Shown here piece by piece: positions 4,601-7,194 of a stretch of 7,194 nt of DNA (within the stretch, counting starts at the first letter, position 1; every line of letters begins with the position of its first letter). Position numbers and translations under genes: made by a program. The notes beneath the pieces were generated by a model that worked only from the letters and a program-made list of their open reading frames with translations, was not told where the DNA came from and did not search any database. This stretch comes from Candidatus Zophobacter franzmannii. GTDB lineage: Bacteria; Cloacimonadota; Cloacimonadia; Cloacimonadales; JAFGVF01. The stretch covers positions 1 to 7,194 of the forward strand of contig JAVCCX010000347.1 in the NCBI GenBank assembly GCA_030765245.1. Direction: 5' to 3'.

Positions 4601-7194
4601 TTATTCTTAAAGAAATTGGGAATAATACAGCAAAGATGGATCTCGTTTTTAATGTAGAAGAATTGCAAGATGAGATGGAATGTTGGTTTGAGTATGACAA
4701 CAATCTCTATGATGACTCTCTCATCGAAAGAATGAGTCATCATTTCCAGAATGTAATGGATACAGTTTTTGACAATCCAGAGACTCAGATTTCAAATATT
4801 AGCATAATAACAGGTAGTGAATCTTATAATTTGTTCAGAGAATGGCAGGGACCGGAAAGAGATTATCCACTGGACAAGACCTACTCTGAGCTATTAAACA
4901 AAACCTTTGAAGATTTTCCTAATAATATTGCACTTCGATATTATGACAAGTCTCTTACTTATAGAGATTTAGAAATAAATATTAACTCTTTTGTCTTAAA
5001 ACTTTTACATACCGGAGTCCAGACTGGGGATGTTGTTGGAATCTGTCTAGATAGAACACCGGAAACTATAATTTCAATAATGTCTGTTGTTCAATCAGGT
5101 TGTGCTTACTTGCCTATTAATCCAACATTCCCTCAGGATAGACTCCAAAGAATGCTTGAACTTGCTGACATTAAGACTGTAATCACAGCAGAAAAATACA
5201 TGGATTTGTTTAGTATTTTTGATGGAACAATAATAGAGTATGATGAACCGAATAAATCTGAGCCACCTGCCCAAGTTAACATTAAACCCCGTAAGTTGCA
5301 CCCGGATGATCCGGCTTATGTAATCTTTACTTCAGGATCCACCGGTGACCCAAAAGGAATAAATGTCTCTCATAAAAATCTAATTAATCACAATTATTCA
5401 ATCATTGAAAAACTAAATCTTAAACCTGAAGATCATGTGTTACAGTTTGGGAATCTAAGTTTTGACCTATCAGTCGAAGAGATTTTTCCAACACTGCTAT
5501 GTGGAGCAACACTCGTGTTAAGAACAGAGAAAATTGTGAGTTCTTTCCCTGAAGCTATGCAATTTATTGAAGAAGAAAAGATATCCATCTTAGATCTTCC
5601 AACTGCATATTGGCATGAGATGGTGCATGAACTTGAGAGAAATCCACTCCCTGAATGTGTTAGAGCTGTAATTATTGGTGGAGAAAAAGCTGCATCCGAT
5701 GTTTACCGCATCTGGGCTAAGCATGTCAAACCTGATGTAATGCTTTTAAATACATACGGCCCGACCGAAACAACCATTATTGCAACCTGGCAGGATGCCG
5801 CGAATAATACTGGATCTGATTTTCTGATTGGTACTCCACTCCCAAATGTAAAAACCTATGTTCTTGATAATAATCTTCAACCACTCCCACCGGGAATACC
5901 AGGTGAGTTATTCATTGGTGGAGCCGGTGTAGCAAAAGGCTATATCGGACAACCAGAGTTGACAGCTCAAGTATTTGTTGAGCATCGCTTCCCGGATGAT
6001 AGTCGCGATAGGATATACAGAACAGGGGATATTGTTAGATATACCCCTGATGGAGCTTTAGAGTTTATAGGCAGAAAAGACTTCCAGGTTAAGATTCGTG
6101 GGCATAGAATTGAACCGGAAGAGATTGAAGCTAACATGCGGAAACTTGCTTATATTCGAGATGCTGTTATACTGCCAATTCCTGATGATTTAGGTGATAT
6201 GAAACTAAGTGCATATTACATATCTGAGTCTGGGAAGAGCCACAATGCGTCTCAATTAATCAAGGAACTTGAGGATTTATTGCCAAAGTATATGATACCT
6301 CACTACTATGTTCACATGAAAGACTTCCCCCTTACTTCAACCGGGAAAATTAATAGAAAAGGATTCCCTTCACCCGATTTAAAAGCAATTGAGAGGGCAG
6401 AGAAACGATTACCATTTACACCTGACCAAGAGTTGTTATGTAACATTATCGCTGATGTCTTAACCGTAGATTCAGTTGGAGTAAATGAGAATTTCTTTGA
6501 ACTTGGCGGTAACTCAATTCTTAGTATGAAAGTTATAAACCAGGTCAGCAAAGCAGGCTTAATCCTTAAGATTAATGATCTATTCCATCACAAAGACATT
6601 GAAGATTTATCAACAAAGATATCTCATAAAGAGGTAAAAGGAAACACATTCGGTAGCTTTTCACTAATAGAGTTACAGAGAGGGTCGTCCGACCGGACTC
6701 CAATTTACCTACTACATTCGCTACCTGGTGATTTATTGGGTTATGTTAACCTAATCCGATTGCTGGACAGAAAACAGCCAATTTATGGACTTCAAGCTCT
6801 TGGGTTATTTGATGAAAATAAAGCTCATCTTACAGTTGAAGAGATGGCAGAATACTATGTAGACCTTGTAAAGCAACACTGCAAGGGTAGAAAACTGTAC
6901 CTTGGTGGTTGGTGCTATGGTGGTAACGTTGCGTATGAAATGGCTAGGTTGCTTGAAATTGAAGACTACGAAATACCTGAGTTATTCTTAATAGAATCAT
7001 GGGTAAAAAAACCTCGAGGAGTTCTTGGCTGGAAATTCTTTAACTATAATGCAAGATGCTTCCTTAAGATGTTCCCAAATGGGATAATCAAGTATGTGAG
7101 GTCTAAGTTCACTGAGAGAAAGGAATATGAAAAACTTGTTTGTAATAACATCCAATTCCTTGATCAAGGTCTATTTGCTAATAGAACAACAATT
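1654..7194 (+). CDS. Two-module nonribosomal peptide synthetase, A-PCP-C-A-PCP-TE (3' end outside window)
   Basis: One open frame of 1847 codons runs from ATG 1654 to the window edge with no stop. Domains in order (residues): adenylation A1 about 20-510, carrier PCP1 524-596, condensation C 610-1050, adenylation A2 1070-1570, carrier PCP2 1586-1656, and thioesterase TE from 1675 to beyond the edge. All core motifs needed for activity are visible: both ATP-binding loops, both phosphopantetheine serines (559 and 1621), and the HHxxxDG motif (749-755). The protein starts with the short linker that normally precedes an A domain (NDTKRDYDLSKP) and has no condensation domain before it. A1 therefore loads the first amino acid. 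The C domain joins it to the amino acid loaded by A2, and the TE releases the product. The minimal product is a dipeptide, although iterative use or cyclisation by the TE is possible. No epimerisation, methylation or reductase domain is present. About 80-100 residues of the TE, including its His, should lie beyond the edge. The enzyme is cytoplasmic. It needs a phosphopantetheinyl transferase, which is not encoded in this window. Confidence 0.96.
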   Translation, partial: MDNSLYFQINDTKRDYDLSKPIHFFFEENAVNIPDQTALVEENFSLTFSQLNKRANKIAHEIIKLGLERETPVAIFLPRGIDFTVSMISILKAGCCFVALEIDLPPSRIQTVLDDLDNPLVLTNSLHVHSIDKLAGKTLLIDDVTIQANSSKNPDLVIPSSALVYMIYTSGSTGKPKGVMIEHHNLVNLELWNREVFELPHGARVIQTAKISFDASMWEFWCSLTSGYTMYFLPHDIELDFNRLQEWLQVNKIEACFLPTPVAEMFVEAYQGNCPDLKHICAGGDKLHVKPKPEFGFDLINLYGPAECTIISIAAAIGPEETIHTIPPIGKPIANSTVYILDEDKKLAPPGEVGEIYLGGECVGRGYYKRPDLTEAAYLEGSDHGLPEGIIYKTGDLGRLVPEDGNYECLGRVDNQVKIRGYRIELGEIDSNLAVRNDINQCVALLRDNPLGEPNIVTYFTSSLKNISTSVLKKFLQDRIPAYMVPDYYVLLESFPLTHNQKIDRKALPDPEWKQNKVSERGEVFQNETEINIAEIWKEVLKTKHLSRTDDFFELGGHSLKAGMIVTRLQNRFDYDIDLKDFLKNTTIAELALIIKKSEESLKGHILDYVKRDEDSFITTFGQQGIWHYCQLDPKRIDYNIPLRVDIQGDISVEALHNTLKYLVERYETLHTSFDQIDGEVRMLLNENYEVEMPCDDLTRTTDEEREFRLGRLIKKLGKVRFDLKAGNLFAFHLVKVREKESILLMTIHHIVTDGWSMGIFMEELYQVYSAYLIDNQPHLIPPEFQLIDYASWERKVNPIKRFPKQLQYWKKDLLPFPKDIDLPKKQGYTISEKHTGKRKWWHIGGDRYKKLKQFCNQFECSSFVVMMAILDVVLYRYTQQTDIVVGSPYANRNHTDKEKIFGLTTNLLAHRLRLKGEDIFSEALLTLNDTCTSNYCNSDYPFDQLLKDLGFKSQGNKHPLFQVMMVYQNYPLPPVAKDKTAFILKEIGNNTAKMDLVFNVEELQDEMECWFEYDNNLYDDSLIERMSHHFQNVMDTVFDNPETQISNISIITGSESYNLFREWQGPERDYPLDKTYSELLNKTFEDFPNNIALRYYDKSLTYRDLEININSFVLKLLHTGVQTGDVVGICLDRTPETIISIMSVVQSGCAYLPINPTFPQDRLQRMLELADIKTVITAEKYMDLFSIFDGTIIEYDEPNKSEPPAQVNIKPRKLHPDDPAYVIFTSGSTGDPKGINVSHKNLINHNYSIIEKLNLKPEDHVLQFGNLSFDLSVEEIFPTLLCGATLVLRTEKIVSSFPEAMQFIEEEKISILDLPTAYWHEMVHELERNPLPECVRAVIIGGEKAASDVYRIWAKHVKPDVMLLNTYGPTETTIIATWQDAANNTGSDFLIGTPLPNVKTYVLDNNLQPLPPGIPGELFIGGAGVAKGYIGQPELTAQVFVEHRFPDDSRDRIYRTGDIVRYTPDGALEFIGRKDFQVKIRGHRIEPEEIEANMRKLAYIRDAVILPIPDDLGDMKLSAYYISESGKSHNASQLIKELEDLLPKYMIPHYYVHMKDFPLTSTGKINRKGFPSPDLKAIERAEKRLPFTPDQELLCNIIADVLTVDSVGVNENFFELGGNSILSMKVINQVSKAGLILKINDLFHHKDIEDLSTKISHKEVKGNTFGSFSLIELQRGSSDRTPIYLLHSLPGDLLGYVNLIRLLDRKQPIYGLQALGLFDENKAHLTVEEMAEYYVDLVKQHCKGRKLYLGGWCYGGNVAYEMARLLEIEDYEIPELFLIESWVKKPRGVLGWKFFNYNARCFLKMFPNGIIKYVRSKFTERKEYEKLVCNNIQFLDQGLFANRTTI
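1711..3183 (+). other. Adenylation domain A1 (initiation module)
   Basis: Core motifs in order: LTFSQL (46-51), LKAG (91-94), the ATP loop TSGSTGKPKG (169-178), FDAS (213-216), NLYGPAE (301-307), YKTGDL (392-397), GRVDNQVKIRGYRIE (411-425), and NQKIDRKALP (500-509) with catalytic Lys502. By alignment to GrsA, the ten pocket residues are D214, A215, W218, F257, C281, G283, L302, I310, I311 and K502, reading DAWFCGLIIK. Asp at the first position shows a normal alpha-amino acid substrate. The remaining residues are mostly hydrophobic, and the DAWF start resembles leucine-type codes. Cys, Leu, Ile and Ile in the other positions make an exact call unsafe. Confidence 0.9.
3223..3441 (+). other. Peptidyl carrier domain PCP1
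   Basis: The motif FFELGGHSLKA contains Ser559, the expected attachment point for the 4'-phosphopantetheine arm. It is preceded by a helix (EINIAEIWKEVL) and followed by the usual RLQNRF and FLKNTTIAEL helices. GGHS is the normal form for a carrier feeding an ordinary condensation domain, in agreement with the absence of an epimerase. Confidence 0.92.
3481..4803 (+). other. Condensation domain, LCL-like
   Basis: The catalytic motif HHIVTDGWS starts at residue 749; His750 is the second His and Asp754 the conserved Asp. Supporting motifs are YNIPLRVDIQG (639-649), the RYETLHTSF region (666-674; usual form RHExLRT), DYASW (789-793), VGSPYANR (886-893), DYPFDQL (940-946) and PLFQVMMVYQ (960-969). 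The GWS after the catalytic Asp, and a first motif of the QxxIW type followed by QLDP and YN, point to the LCL class, which accepts an L-configured donor. The first motif is degenerate (TTFGQQGIW where SxAQxRLW is usual), but no catalytic residue is lost. Confidence 0.92.
4861..6363 (+). other. Adenylation domain A2
   Basis: Core motifs: LTYRDLE (1101-1107), SGCAYLPINP (1148-1157), the ATP loop TSGSTGDPKG (1226-1235), FDLS (1270-1273), NTYGPTETTI (1366-1375), GELFIGGAGVAKGY (1417-1430), YRTGD (1455-1459), GRKDFQVKIRGHRIE (1473-1487), and TSTGKINRK with catalytic Lys1565. The ten pocket residues by alignment to GrsA are D1271, L1272, E1275, D1314, I1340, G1342, T1367, I1375, I1376 and K1565, reading DLEDIGTIIK. 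Two acids deep in the pocket (positions 239 and 278 in GrsA numbering) favour a positively charged side chain such as ornithine or lysine. This substrate call is inference. Confidence 0.9.
6409..6621 (+). other. Peptidyl carrier domain PCP2
   Basis: The motif NFFELGGNSILSM contains Ser1621, the phosphopantetheine site. Asn takes the place of the usual His before the Ser. The domain is preceded by the helix QELLCNIIADVL and followed by NDLFHHKDIEDL, which is the normal end of a carrier fold. It sits directly before the thioesterase. Confidence 0.9.
6676..7194 (+). other. Thioesterase (release) domain, C-terminal part cut by window edge
   Basis: An alpha/beta-hydrolase thioesterase begins with IYLLHSLPGDLLGY (1684-1697), the strand and oxyanion loop. 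It continues through IYGLQALGLF (1710-1719) and the EEMAEYYVDLV helix to the nucleophile elbow GGWCYGGNVAYEMA (1751-1764). The elbow residue is Cys1754 where Ser is usual (GxSxG). Exactly 27 residues later, with no gap relative to the surfactin thioesterase (Ser80 to Asp107), the catalytic-acid position is Glu1781 in LFLIESW. The catalytic His normally lies about 100 residues after the acid, and only 66 residues remain in the window, so it cannot be checked. The domain should hydrolyse, cyclise or transfer the PCP2-bound peptide. Confidence 0.9.

Noticed and set aside
2463..6551. Five short open frames on the - strand (2463-2687, 3142-3327, 4020-4223, 5095-5301, 6312-6551)
   Set aside because: All lie inside the continuous NRPS frame and resemble no protein family I know. 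They are antisense shadows.
7141..7194. End of the NRPS as a natural truncation
   Set aside because: The frame is still open at the last base and the thioesterase lacks its C-terminal third, so the cut is due to the window edge, not a mutation.
1..7194. Mobile elements, CRISPR arrays, tRNA genes or long repeats
   Set aside because: I saw no inverted terminal repeats, transposase-like protein, spaced direct repeats or tRNA-like cloverleaf. The only internal similarity is between the two A-PCP units, which is at the protein family level.

Overview
The window is AT-rich and compactly organised. It holds three genes, all on the + strand: two short genes in a tight pair, then a 166-base gap, then a large nonribosomal peptide synthetase (NRPS) gene that runs off the right edge. 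The best guess for the host is a member of the Bacteroidota. The grounds are base composition, a TAnnTTTG-type promoter element before the NRPS, and a DUF3298 (RsiV-like) protein of the kind common there. No rRNA, tRNA or other phylogenetic marker is present, so this is inference.

Region 1 (1-1487). The 3' part of a gene for a DUF3298-domain protein (1-573, start outside the window) is followed after 2 bases by a complete 303-residue membrane protein (576-1487). The membrane protein is of the bile acid:sodium symporter (BASS/SBF) type. The spacing implies one transcript and probably translational coupling.

Region 2 (1488-1653). The gap can be drawn as a three-way RNA junction (1518-1585). 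It is followed by a likely promoter -7 element (1600-1607) and a Shine-Dalgarno-like sequence (1639-1644) before the NRPS start codon.

Region 3 (1654-7194). A single uninterrupted reading frame of 1847 codons, with no stop before the window ends, encodes a two-module NRPS: A1-PCP1-C-A2-PCP2-TE. It begins directly with an adenylation domain, so module 1 is an initiation module. Module 2 condenses, and the C-terminal thioesterase releases the product. The expected minimal product is a dipeptide, or a cyclised or oligomerised form of one. My reading of the binding pockets suggests a hydrophobic first residue (code DAWFCGLIIK) and a second residue carrying a positive charge (code DLEDIGTIIK, with acids at two pocket positions). 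The thioesterase is unusual: the nucleophile position is Cys instead of Ser, and the position of the catalytic Asp is Glu.

The BASS-like permease could in principle move the product or a precursor, but nothing in the sequence proves a link. The promoter between them suggests the NRPS can be transcribed separately. No mobile elements, CRISPR arrays, tRNAs or genes on the - strand were found.
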